NCBI GenBank assembly: GCA_036346375.1 | Contig: CM070505.1 | Span: forward strand, 50,590,626 to 50,654,625 | Origin: Guadua angustifolia | Taxonomy: Eukaryota; Streptophyta; Magnoliopsida; Poales; Poaceae | DNA length: 64,000 bases | Direction of reading: 5' to 3' | Part shown: positions 1 to 11,652 of the stretch, piece by piece | Numbering within the stretch: position 1 is the stretch's first letter | How the letters are laid out: each line of letters starts with the position of its first letter | Made by a program: the position numbers and the translations under genes | Notes under the pieces: model-generated | Told to the model about the DNA's origin: nothing | The model's database searches: none | Seen by the model: only the letters and a program-made list of their open reading frames with translations

Positions 1-170
1 GTTTTTCCACAATCAAAAATAGATTTGTACATAAAATCAAAAGCTACCACCTACCCGATTCTTAGAGAATCTATAATCTGCACAATCAAAAACTGTCCCA
101 AACTAAGCCTGAGTTTTTCGCCATCGAGGGAGGGGCGGGAGGATGCTGATCTTTTTTATATGTACGCAGA

Positions 171-410
171 TAATTTCACGGACGGTTAGAAGCTTTAAAA
201 ACCAGCTATTTTATCTCCTCATACCATGACATCATCACATATTACAAACTATTTTTGATAAAACCGTCGGTGATAATATCAATACACATTATGGACTATT
301 TTATCCAAAAACCATCTGTGATATAACATAGCCACAAACGGTTTTTCTAAAATCATCTGTAATTAGATTTAACACAAACAGTTTTTAAAAATAATCTATG
401 ATAAGACGTC
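171..410. repeat. Imperfect inverted/direct repeats of a CGGTTTTT-type motif
   Basis: Several degenerate copies of a motif resembling ACAGACGGTTTTT and its complement (for example aaaccgtcggtgat, aaccatctgtgat, acaaacggttttt) lie in both orientations. This pattern is common in subterminal repeats of grass DNA transposons. No terminus or target duplication was found, so the superfamily is uncertain. The following 410-680 is AT-rich and ends in gagggagtat, which resembles a Stowaway-type MITE end. Confidence 0.3.
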
Positions 411-1355
411 TAATATAGTCATTTCTGTAGTCTATTATAATATATTTATACTATACTTAAACCCCACATATCTTTTTAGATCACCAATGTCTATTATAAT
501 ATATTTATAAAATCAAATAAAATTATACTATTATAAAAGTATTTTTCAAAACAAATCTACATATGATTTTCATGTATCCAATTTAAATATTTAAAAAGAT
601 ATTCATAATCAAAGTTTTAAAAAGTTTGACTACACCTATATTGAAAACAACAACTATTTATAACTAGAGGGAGTATTATTCTTACTGCTTCTGGCCCATG
701 GCTTCTCAATTCCATTATCTCTTCCCTTGATAAGGAATTTTCTATGACAAATGTTGGTCCTCTTTATTATCATTTCAGTATTCGATCTCGTACTCTCAGC
801 AGACTTTTTTTCTTTGTCAACATATGATATGGATCAACTAGCGAGAATCGCTAATTGACATGTGAGATACCAGATCTTTCATGGTACCACGCACGCAATC
901 TTGCAAACAAATCTGAAAAGATATAATTGCAAGAACAAGACATCAGTACAATCTGAAAACGATGTGCTTCCAATTTGCGGAAAGATCGATCTTTCTCTTC
1001 TCTCTTGATCTCTCTTCTTTATGGCAAAATAACTCCCATCACCTCACACACGATCATGCTCTAAGGCTTTTCTCTTTTATTTTATATATCTAAATCATAA
1101 CTTAAACTCTGAATTTTACAAAGGAAAACATAAATATACAGGGAACACGTGGGGTTGCAGCAAAAGTGACTGAATTCACCTCTAATTCGGCTGAAGGCCG
1201 AATCCTACTCTAACGGCTAGGCCCTATATCATATTTAGAACTGGACTCTAAACACAAAAAGAAACATAACACGTTCAATTCCATGGACATGTATCGCATA
1301 CAGCAAGGGGTTCATCTTCAGCACGGACTCTATCTCTAGTTGGTTTGCTATTCCA

Positions 1356-1478
1356 TGCGTTATAGTTTTGTTTAGTAATTCCTCTCAAGATCGTATACGT
1401 GCGTTATAGTCTAGTTTAGTAATTCCTCTATATACGTGCGTTATAGTCTTGTTTAGTTTCCTCTCCAGATCATATACG
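1356..1478. repeat. Tandem repeat, about three copies of a ~40 bp unit
   Basis: Three successive copies begin with gcgttatagt and continue with ttgtttagtaattcctct (slightly diverged), separated by variants of atcgtatac. The array is short and non-coding. It lies upstream of the first visible cyclase exon. Confidence 0.6.
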
Positions 1479-1524
1479 ATAGGATTGTTGCTTTGTAACT
1501 CAAGCCATTCCCTCTACATGTACC

Positions 1525-1681
1525 TAAGGGCGGAGATAGGCCTCGGACCACTGGGGCCGTAGCCTAAGGCCTGATATAAAAAAATCCATATAAGCTATAT
1601 TAAAAAATCAGTAAAATTATAGATTGTTCTAAAAAGGTGTGATCCGGTCCAAGGCCTGGACCTAGACCGGCTCCGCCCCTA
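1525..1681. mobile_element. hAT-type MITE (157 bp)
   Basis: The element starts TAAGGGCGGAG and ends CTCCGCCCCTA, giving short inverted termini. The flanks carry an 8 bp direct repeat with one mismatch, CATGTACC at 1517-1524 and CATATACC at 1682-1689. An 8 bp target duplication with GGGGCGGA-type termini fits the hAT superfamily. The interior is AT-rich and non-coding. Confidence 0.6.
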
Positions 1682-2356
1682 CATATACCCCTGTATATTT
1701 CTGGTCAATGCATTGTTTGTGGTGTGCGGCTTGAATCAATTTTGCTTCAATATTTAATAACGAGAAAATATCTTTCAACAATATTAGTTTATCTACTAGA
1801 CAATATATTAATCCTTACTATAGAATGGCTGCAGAGCTCCTGCCACCTTTTCAAAAACAAGAATGGCACTAATGCAAGCTACCTTTTTAATTTAACTTTA
1901 GGTTATTGGTGCATATGATTGGTCTGGAAATAATCCAGTGATCCCTGAACTATGGTTGGTTCCACGTTTTCTCCCGATTCATCCAGGTACTATATATTCA
2001 TAACTCCTTATAATGTCTAGAACTAAAATTCCTTATATGCCACTAAATAATTACAAATTCCACAATTGGTCATTGAATAATTCGCTCTTCCTGATCAAAT
2101 GACATTGCCTTCCAAAATCTTCCATTTTGTGCCATCGTCGTCCTTTTTTCTTTTCTTCTTTTTCCCTAAGTGAGCTTTCTCTTTCATAGGACGATTCTGG
2201 TGCTTCACACGACTTACTTACATGTCAATAGCTTATCTTTATGCAAAGAAATTTGTTGGTCCGACTACACCAACTATATTACAATTAAGGGATGAGCTCT
2301 ACAGTTTGCCATACGGTGAGATCGATTGGAACAAGGCTCGTAGTACTTGCGCCAAG

Positions 2357-3334
2357 GTTTGTCTATCCTTACTAATTAAATCCCCGTACTTCATTATGAC
2401 TATATTCAAGATATGTACAATCCACCTATTTACTTACAACTACTATCAATTGTATGCCAGCTAGAGGAGGTCGAATAGACTGTTTTACAATATTTTTGCC
2501 AAAAGCGAGTTTCCTGCGGAATTTTAAATAAAAAAGTTTTGTACAATTGTAAGCCAAATAAAACAGTTTTGCACAGTTGCAATCCTCGGATCAGGGTCCT
2601 ATCCAAATTTGGACGGTCACCTTGACAATTTTGTATCTATTATAATACTTGTCGGAAAACAGAAAAAGATGAAAGTTTAAGCATCTAAACTTTCTAATGC
2701 TCAATTTCTCAGCTTATTCCGAAATTTAATTCGGCCCATGACATATGATAAATCGCAACACAAGATGGCTGCTAGAAAAGATCAGTGACCCACGCAACAG
2801 AGAATTTCCTAGAAATAATAAATTTTAATATATCAGCCCAAATTCAGTGTTTAAGCTCTCTATAGAAATATAATATATAAATTTATCTACAACTTTCTAG
2901 GGGATCAAATTTCCAGATTATTCCTATATAGTTTCCCAAATAACCACTATATAAGGAACTACTCGATCACGAAAACAATATATTAACCAAGGTATCAGCA
3001 ATTACCGAATCTAATCTAATCCTACTAATCTCTAGTCTAAACCCTATCTAACTGATGAACTATTAGAGGGAAAGACTTAGGTCATTACCCTAGATGCATG
3101 GAAACGTCAGTCGATGGCAAGAACGGCGACTCCTTTCTCCATCCTGTCCTCTTCCTCTCTGCCTTTCTTTGTCCAGTCGCACCCTTCCTTCTCTTCTGGT
3201 CTGCCGCAGCATCAAGAGCTACAGAGTGCAGCAGTGGAGGCAGCACACCAACCTGCGCCCGCATGAAGGGCAAGCTCGCACACAGCAACTGGGCAGTGGC
3301 TCTGGATCAGAAAGTGAGGAGGCACGGCAAGCGA
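2357..3334. other. Cyclase intron sequence without recognised features
   Basis: This is the first part of the intron between the cyclase exons ending at 2356 and starting at 5827. It is AT-rich with scattered short open frames. No coding similarity, inverted repeat or target duplication was recognised. Confidence 0.4.
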
Positions 3335-4330
3335 CAGTGGCGGATCCAGGATTTTTAGAATAGGTGTTCGGAGTTACAAAAAGTATTGCTTGATGTAAAA
3401 CAAAAGGTTTATAATAGGAAAAATGCAAAATACAAATTGTTCTTCCTAGAGACAATACCTGAAATAATTTAGAGATTTGTGAATTAGATATTTAAAATAT
3501 ACATACTTTCTCTTCATTTTTAAAAGCTCTGCAAGCTACATTTCAAAAACCACGATTCACCGTTACAAATCAACATAATAATCATAGATTTGTGAATTGG
3601 GATTTCAAATTAGGAAATCAAGAATGAAATTTACTTGTGTGATTGCCGATAACAAATGCTTAGCTGTTGCCTGTTGTTTTAGTACCGCTTCTTGCCCCAT
3701 TGGGTGTCGCCACCCTGACCTACTGATCGACACTTGCGTCACACCTTCCATCCCTACCTCGTGCTCGTTGCGCCCATAGGGCTGCCCTGCACCACACTGC
3801 GTCCTGCTCTCTACCCCACCAGACATGTCCGCCCTGATCCACCGATTGTAACTAGTGTCACACCCTACGTTCCCGAGTCAGTTCTCATTGCAGCCACACG
3901 AGTTAGAACTATCCTACCTCCTTATGTTGCTGCCTACCCTGTAGTCTTTGCCCGTTTGTCAGTGCCGATAGTTGCTCGGCGCTTGTTTGCTACCCTGCTC
4001 CTTATTGGCTTGCATCTGCCCTGTAGCCCTTGTCTGTTGTTGTCAGATTGCCGCCACCACAAAGAGAGCGAGAGAGCATGGGGTGTGTGGAATTGAGAGG
4101 GAGTTGGGTGTTTGGATTGAGGAATGGAGGAGGACTAGACCTTGGGGCAATTGAGTCATGTATGGAAGATTGGGAGATAGAGTGGTGGGATAGACTAAAA
4201 TAGAGCAGATTGAAATACGTATTTTTTTAGTCCACTTACTAATATATACATTAATATACTTATTACATAATAGATTTTTTGTCAAAATTTTTGGGTGTAC
4301 ACCTATGTCCATATGGTGGATCCGCCTCTG
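3335..4330. mobile_element. Non-autonomous hAT-like element (996 bp)
   Basis: The termini are CAGTGGCGGATCCA and TGGATCCGCCTCTG, imperfect inverted repeats with the CAG...CTG ends usual for hAT. Flanking 8 bp direct repeats differ at one base, GCAAGCGA at 3327-3334 and GCTAGCGA at 4331-4338. The interior contains open frames up to 120 codons with no recognisable transposase, so the element appears non-autonomous. It lies in an intron of the cyclase locus. Confidence 0.6.
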
Positions 4331-4339
4331 GCTAGCGAC

Positions 4340-5196
4340 GGCGGTGTGCATCCATGCATAGGAAAAAGAAAAGAGGGTGGCGAAAGGGTGACGAGAGAGG
4401 AAAGCCAGAGAAATATAAATAGGGTATCAATTGGGCCAGGGTTTAGGCCAAAAGCACACTCTTGGGCTAGGGTTAAGTTCAGACTCTAAGTTGGATTAGG
4501 CTCTGATTAGGATATCCACTCCTAGCCCAAGAGGCCCAATTAGCAAATAGTAATTAAATAATCCTATTTTATTAATTCACATATAAAATTTGGGGATATT
4601 ACATCGAACCAATAGGAAGGATTTCTCTCAACACTTTAAATGGTAACCCTCCTTTTGCCCCTAGGTGTTAGGTTTCTGAAGTATTTTTTACTATCCCAGG
4701 GAACCTGAAAAGCTCTTTAGAGATCTCTTGGTTGGGGCTAGAATATATAAATTCGGATCACTCTAGCAAAGGGATGTGGCATTGAAGGAGGAATCCATGG
4801 TGGCTAGGCTGCAACACCATACGGGAGATGGAGATTGGGACAAAGAACAGTGGCATGGGACCTACTCATCAGTGGCAATAGTGGCACAAATAGGATAATC
4901 CACTAAAAATACAGGAAATATAGCTTAAGTTTTTCATGTTTAAAAAATACAGGAAGTTCAAATGAGCCACTAAAAATAGCAAATGAACTTCAAAAAATTT
5001 CAGGTAATTCACAATAACTAAAATAAAATATTTTTATTTTAAAATAAATTTATAATTATTTACAGAAAATCATTTTAAAATTCAAAATATGGAAAATAGT
5101 TTTGAAAATTAAGTAACACGACCAAAAATTTTGAAAATCCAAAAAGTACTAATAATTTTAAATTTCTGAAAAACATAGAATTTTTGGGATGTTACA
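4340..5196. repeat. Remnants of gypsy LTR ends
   Basis: Two stretches end with the terminus seen on the LTRs at 33-42 kb: tggggatattaca ending at 4603 and ttgggatgttaca ending at 5196. Each is preceded by the same type of AT-rich sequence. Starts were not found, so these are partial LTR remnants of that family or a relative. Confidence 0.4.
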
Positions 5197-6197
5197 CTCT
5201 TGTGCGGATGTGCTGTTTTCCTTGTTCTTTTTTGATGGGATCCAATGCTTGACTAAACTCAATAAAAATGATTAGTTCCAATAAATGGAGTCTAGATACA
5301 ACAAATACCTCTGTTTTGTTGGGGGGATACCGATTATATGATCCCCTTTTCAGTGCACCCACACATGTATCCCACCTCAAAACAATATTGACATAAGATC
5401 AATCTACCATGCCACTAAATTTCAACCCAAAATTCTATCTACATGTAAGAAAACAAAAATATGTAGAAGTAAAAGAAAAAATATAAAGAGGTAAAGGTTT
5501 CTATTCACTGAAATTTATCTCTTTTGTTTCTCCTGATATACATCAAGCTTTGATTTGAAATTTTACATGCTGTTTGATAATCTCTTGACTCATCTACCCA
5601 ACTTTGTTTGGAATTTTCTGTGACCATTCATATGCCTTTTTTTACATAAGATGTACGAATGCACTGAGAGGACGGATGTATTGAATATTTCCTCACGTTT
5701 TCATTATACTCGTATTTTTTAACTCTCTTGCACACACAAACCATGCTTACGATCAAGGACGCTGATTAAAGCACTAAATTAAGTAAGATATATCTAGCTG
5801 ATTAATATTCTTGCTGTTTTTGGTAGGAGGACATCCGCTATCCACCTTCATCAATGCATAAAGCTATTTCAAGTTGTCTTAACAAGTTTGTGGAGCCAGT
5901 GTTAAATTGTTGGCCGATTAACAAGCTAAGAGAGAGAGCTTTAAGACATATCATGGAACATATCCACTATGAAGATGAATCTACTCAATACATTGGCTTA
6001 TGTCCTGTTACCAAGGTAATGCTAGCTACTGTAAATTTTGTGATTCTCTCCTAGCAATCCTCGTAATGATGCAGTTTATTTTTTTTGTTTCCCTTGTTCG
6101 ATGAAATAAAACCTGTCTTTGGTATGCTATGTGCTGTGCACAACTAAACCGTGGCTCTCAATTCCTCAGCCATTTCCATTTATGATAGATCATCCAT

Positions 6198-6536
6198 GAC
6201 AACATATCCTGTGCACACAGCCTCCCGTATACACACCGTGCATACCAACTAACAAAAGTCACGAAAAATTCTTAAAAAAATTGTAGATGTACTTCATAGA
6301 TTGCTCTACCTATGTATAAAATTGTAGATTCAAATTCATTATATATCAAGAGTTAGAGTTTAAACTTGTCAGAATTTTCCCTTTTTTGTAACTCTCTGTA
6401 TATAATGAATTTGATCTTGAAACTTCATATATAGGTAGAGCAATCTATAAAGTATATTTACAATTTTTTGTGACTTTTGTTAGTTGGTGTGCACGGTGTG
6501 TACATGGGAAGGCCTGTGTGCACAGGATATGTTGCC
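6198..6536. mobile_element. Mutator-type MITE, copy 1 (339 bp)
   Basis: This is a near-palindromic element whose termini are GACAACATATCCTGTGCACA and its inverted counterpart ending GATATGTTGCC. The inverted arms extend almost to the centre. It is flanked by a perfect 9 bp duplication, ATCATCCAT at 6189-6197 and 6537-6545. A 9 bp duplication is the Mutator signature. It sits in the cyclase intron after the exon 5827-6015. A second copy lies at 25074-25425. Confidence 0.88.
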
Positions 6537-6545
6537 ATCATCCAT

Positions 6546-7807
6546 TTTCATATCAACAAATAAAAAGTGAGGCTTCATTCTTTAACGTAATTAGGAAAAT
6601 TTTAAATGTTCAAATATTTTGGCTCCTCTCCAGCTAAGTTTTATTGATCTAAGCTAAATTTGTAGACAAGCTCTCCAAAGCCCAAAATTTTTCAGAAACT
6701 CCTCTATTCTAGAGAAATTCGTTTCAACCGCTCTTGTCCCAAAAAGTTTTTTTTTTTTTCAAATTTTGAAACTAGGTGCAAAACATTCTTTTGTTGAATG
6801 GATTATAATAGGACACAAGCCCCCTTATGTCCAGTAGTAACAAGCCCGATGCAAGGTAGGGGGGAGAGAGAGGGGCAAGGAAAGGAGCCTTAACGAAGGA
6901 TGTGCAGATGATGAACACCCATAGGAAAACACAGCCGATGGACACTGCATATGTAGATATTAGTAAGAGGGAAAAAAGAATTCTATTATTGCAACTGGCA
7001 AGTGAAATCTGTGAATAGTGGAGGCATGAAGTTGGGTCGAGAGGCATGAAGTGTAGGAGCGAAATCTAATGAACTAGCTAGAGGCACTGCAGTGTAGGCA
7101 AGGGACGCGCTGAGAACCTCTGCAATAAGCTACTTCAGCACCTGTGAATCAGCAGCTAGACAGTTCCAGATCGACTCCTCAACCAGTAGCAAGTTCAATC
7201 AGTAGCATCTTTGTGTGACCATGTGGCCGAATTGGTAACCACAACTGCAGCGGATCCATGTTCCATGTCGGTAGGTAGGTTGGTTCAATCGAGCTACAAC
7301 GGGTAGGGAAGAGAATAATGGTTTTAACAGAAGGAACAAACATCAGTAGAAAATTATCTCTTAGTATGACTCATGCCTATCTATGAAACAAAACAAGAGA
7401 ACAAGTCTTTTGCAATGATTCATACCAAGATCATTGTAATTAAGCAAACTTCTCTTCCATGTTCTCTTCCACTATAACATGATACTCTTCACGATTTGCA
7501 TGTACGGTTTTATGTTTATCTCGTGACCCAAATAGTTGAGTTGGACCTTTCTATCAGATTATTATTTTTTACATATCTTCTTTCATTTTATGATTAATAT
7601 GTGAGACTTTTTACCATTCTTGGGATGTACTAAAATATATACCAAATTAGTAACAAAAATTTAAAGGGTAGAGGTGACAAGAGAAACAAAAATTTAACGG
7701 TAATTTCGTGGTATCCCCAATGGTAAAAGCTCTATTAATATATATACAGTAGGATCCTTAATTTAATTCTTGGGAACTAACATTTCTATAAATTCATTGA
7801 TGATCAG
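6546..7807. other. Cyclase intron, no recognised feature
   Basis: Intron sequence between the first Mutator MITE and the exon at 7808. I saw no coding similarity, duplicated flanks or strong inverted repeat. Confidence 0.4.
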
Positions 7808-8150
7808 GCACTAAATATGATTTGCTGTTGGGTAGAAAATCCAGATTCAAATGCACTCAAACGACATCTTCCAAGGATACATGATTATCTGTGGATTGCA
7901 GAAGATGGCATGAAGACCAAGGTATTGTTTTGTTCCTGCTCTCATGACTTTGTTTCTACAATTTGCATGCATCTGAATATGCTCGTGTATACATTACATA
8001 TAACTGCTTGATTTTTTGCACAAATTTATTCCTTTTCCTGGTTGGACTAATTTAGTGGCATACATACATATGTGTGTGTGTATAGCTACGATCCACATTA
8101 GCATTATTAATGTTGAAAGTTGGACCTAGATTTTCAAATATGAGCCCTTT

Positions 8151-8218
8151 GTTTTGTACATAATGAGATTAATATTTACCATGTTTTGTTTGTACATAGT
8201 GAGATTAATATTTACCAC
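8151..8218. repeat. Two-copy tandem repeat (~34 bp unit)
   Basis: Two copies of a unit running from gttttgtacat to gagattaatatttacca lie head to tail just outside the left end of the large Mutator-like element. Confidence 0.6.
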
Positions 8219-9059
8219 GTACTAGGGACCTGGATAGATTTTTTTAAAATAATAATTTTTTAAAAAATAATTACAGAAATGTTATACCGAAATTTAAAAT
8301 GATAGGAATGCACTTATGTCGCTATTTCAAATAGCAACAATGTCTCTATCGCCACTGGAAATGGCGATAGAGATGTCACTAGTCCAAATGGTGACAACTC
8401 TCTTTCAGCACTATAACTGGCGATAGAGAGCCTAAAATAGCCTTTCTTGAAGTAGTAATTAGTAAAAAAAATTTACAGGACGTAGGATTTCTTAGTATGA
8501 TGACACTGTATTTTTTTATTCGTTTACTAAGTTGGAATAAAATTACGAAAATAATCTGTCGGGAGAAATTATAGGAATTTTTTGTAATAATCTTAAAGAA
8601 ATAATATGCCAAAAAATTATAGAAATAGACCTTTATCACCATTTTAAATGGCAACATGCTAATGTGGATGCCATGAAGGCTTGCTATCGCCGGTTCAACC
8701 TAGAAGTGAATTTCTAAAATAAATACCAGATATGTACTGAAGGCATTTTCCATGCAATATTCAGCATCCTTTGTTAACTTATCCAACACAAAAATCAAAG
8801 AGGAGGATACATAGCATTATTATGAGATTTCATAGCATTTCAGAATATTTCTGTTGAAACATTATGGAAAAATAAAATTTTATAAATAGTTTGAAGGCGA
8901 AAAAATGACATAGCATGCCATAGAAAACCACAAAAAAAGTACATACAATCCCATTACATAGCATGACATAGAAAACCATGAAAGAGACATGGTGATGACA
9001 TACATGTGTGCCTTTTGGAATTGGAAAGAAGTTATGCTTGCTATCATAAACCCTATATG

Positions 9060-9345
9060 GAAGGATCCATCAGTGCTTTCACCTTTGATTTCATTAGGCT
9101 TAGAGCCTTGGCTTTTTTGTAGTTACTCCCATAGATATCCACCCAATAATAGTCTTTAGGGATGATCTTAGGCTCCTTCTAAAAGTGAGTCACATTGGCT
9201 TGCTCCTTCATCTTCTTCCTATGTGCCATCAGCTCATTAATGGGCTTCTAGAAGCTTGTCAAGAGAAGGTTTCTAATGGTGAATCACTCAAGAATCGAGT
9301 AGTGTAGGTACATTTTATGCTTGAAGAATTCTCTATCGACTTGAT
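9060..9345 (-). pseudogene. Unidentified decayed coding fragment inside the MULE
   Basis: Read on the minus strand, one frame gives a protein-like stretch with few stops, including FKHKMYLHYSIL, NELMAHRKKMKEQANVTHF and IPKDYYWVDIYGSNYKKAK. It has at least two or three in-frame stops. I do not recognise the family. It may be the distal end of a gene carried by the element. Confidence 0.35.
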
Positions 9346-9799
9346 AGATCTATCCAAGAAGTAACAACCGCATCTTGGATTATCCATGAATGAAGATAGA
9401 GGTATAGGAACACAACATGCATTGAGGAAAGTACATACGAGTTAACTTACCATGGGCATACGTAGAAAGCGACCGATGGTGTATGGATGCCTTGCATGAT
9501 CCATGCGGGGTTCAGAAGCTGGCTAGGGATACTCTAGAGACACATATGCATCCTGCAACAAATATTAGGCGATCTCCGCCTTCTTGGCCTTCCATTTTTG
9601 CTTCCAAGAATTGCCGCGACATCCTCAACCCGGCAAAGGTGGGGAGTGTTGGTGTGGCGATGACACTGACGAGCTATGGAGATTGACCAAGTGAAGAAGT
9701 GTTGGTCGTGGTTGTGGAGTGACTACCTTTTTATAGGCAGCTTTTTGTTAACTGGTTCATCGTAAATACTGTGTTGGTGGAGCTACGACAGTGTGTTGT

Positions 9800-10270
9800 C
9801 ACTTTGTTGTGACAAAGCAAGTGCTTGTGTGTTAAGTCGGTCTGATGCAGCTAATGACAAATGAAGTTGTCGGCCTGGCTCGCAAAGCAAGTGCCAGTGT
9901 GTTGTCCATTCGGGCTGATAAAGCAATGTGTTGCTAAATCAATCTTGTAAAGCAGGTGCTAGTGTGTTGTCAAATCGGACTAATGTAGCAGGTAGTAGTG
10001 TTTTGTCAAATCGGTTTAAGAAAGTAGGGGCAATGTATTGTCACTTCGGTCTAATAAAGCAAGGTGCAGCATGTTATCACTTCGATCTGACAAAGCAGGG
10101 TAGCAATGTGTTGTTAATTCGGTATCACGTAGCATGTGGAAGTATGTTGTCCATTTTGTCTAGTAAAGTAGGTTGCAGTGTGGTGTCATTTCTGTGTCAT
10201 AAAGCAAGTGGTAGTGTGTTGTCACTTCGGTCTGGTGGAGTGGGTCATATTTTGTTGTTAGTACCACGGA
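9800..10270. repeat. Minisatellite-like array of ~37 bp degenerate units
   Basis: About a dozen imperfect units follow the pattern AAAGCAGGTGNNAGTGTGTTGTC followed by a TTCGGTCTGAT-like segment. Open frames of 126-129 codons on the plus strand are by-products of the unit being close to a multiple of three. The array is duplicated at about 11930-12400. Confidence 0.65.
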
Positions 10271-10692
10271 TTGTAGTAGTTAATTGCATGACATCGGTAA
10301 CAGGATGAAACAAAATGATAAACGAGGAAGATATGTTCACAACTTGAGCATGTGAATAGTTATCCACATAAAAGTACAATAATGAAGAAAGTACAAACAC
10401 TAGCTGCGGTTCTTTCGCGATGCAACACCTTGTGTGGTCCCAAGCCTAGCACGTCATTGTACATATCCAGATGGGTACGTTAGGTGGTTGGGTGGGACTC
10501 GCCAACTGGTCCTTGTTGGACGTACTGGTGCTAATGGGGTAATGAAGGCAACATCCGCTAACTCAATTAGTCTTAGCGCATTGAAGAGCCATGAGGAACC
10601 AAGTAGTGCACCCGTTCAGTGGTGGGGGTCGACGATCCACCATCGACCAAGCGCCATTGCCAAAGTTCGGGTCATTGGAGTGGGTCATGGCA

Positions 10693-11399
10693 TCATTGTG
10701 GGGTGCATAGTTCGTTGTTGAAGAAATATATGATATGTTTTGTATTAGTACACAACAGAATGTAGACAATGCAACGCACAAAATAGTAATGCAAAGATTT
10801 ACCTAGAAACATGTGGGTGTATGGTGCATGACGGTGCCAACTGGAGCCCCTAGGCACATCGGGAGGAGGTACGCTATGTGTATGCGATGTCCTAGCTGTG
10901 GTGTGTAGGGCATGTCGATCACATATGGAGGAGGAATGCGCAGAACCACATCGCATCCTTCTAGCCAAGCCTCCTATAGGATGTAAGCCAAATGATGTGC
11001 CTCGTCTTCTCGTGAAGACGTTCCAACTCACCTCTGAGATAATCCAGGCTAAGCTCCAACCTATCCTCTAGCCTGTCTCGAGACCAAAGGGAGATGAGCT
11101 CCTCACAAGCCTCTCTAGCAAGGTCGCTCTGTGTACAAATTGAAAGATGTTGTACTAAAAGGAGTTGTAACCATTTTATGAATGGTACATTGAAGACATG
11201 TTAGCAGCTTATACCGACCGAGCGATGAAAAGCAAAGTTTGGCTAGGAGGGGTACATGTCCGCCATGGAGCGTAACATGCCTCTGAGGATCGTTGACAAC
11301 ACACATGACTTGAACACATGTGCGCGTGATGTACCAGTGGATGTAATCATTGTACGTCCTGTGGTCGTACGGGGCAGCCTCCTCAAGGACATCCTCCAA
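10693..11399 (-). pseudogene. Duplicated 3' part of the plant-mobile-domain gene (copy 1)
   Basis: The minus-strand frame at 11115-11399 reads EDVLEEAAPYDHRTYNDY and then IHWYITRTCVQV, matching the second copy and resembling the C-terminal part of plant mobile domain proteins. It has no upstream part of the domain and was created by the tandem duplication. Confidence 0.5.
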
Positions 11400-11652
11400 T
11401 GCATGTGCCCATAGCTAAGCATGAGGGAGTATGCATGTTGCCTAGCCCTACGTCTCGTGACACCCTTCTATGTGTGCTTGCCCAAAAAGATTAACATGTC
11501 AATCTCATTAGTATGGACATACAATGTATGCTACAATAGACAATAAAGTAAAGGAGAGCTCATGTGTGGACGGTCAGTGGGACCACATCACCACTAAGGA
11601 CCAAGAATAGATGTTGAGTCCAAATTAGTACATCACATGATGAACGACATAT

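Larger units (their letters stand above)
9521..11652. repeat. Tandem duplication, copy 1 (2132 bp)
   Basis: This segment is repeated directly and almost perfectly at 11653-13788; the junction is at the sequence gacatatg/ggctaggg. It contains the minisatellite-like block and the 3' part of the plant-mobile-domain gene (for example 11115-11399, minus strand). Differences from copy 2 are single-base or short indels and substitutions clustered mainly at 9550-9960 and a few other points. Confidence 0.9.

Noticed and set aside
9928..10308. 126-codon frame repeated at 12098-12487 as a conserved gene pair
   Set aside because: Identity is explained by the tandem duplication and the frame by minisatellite units.
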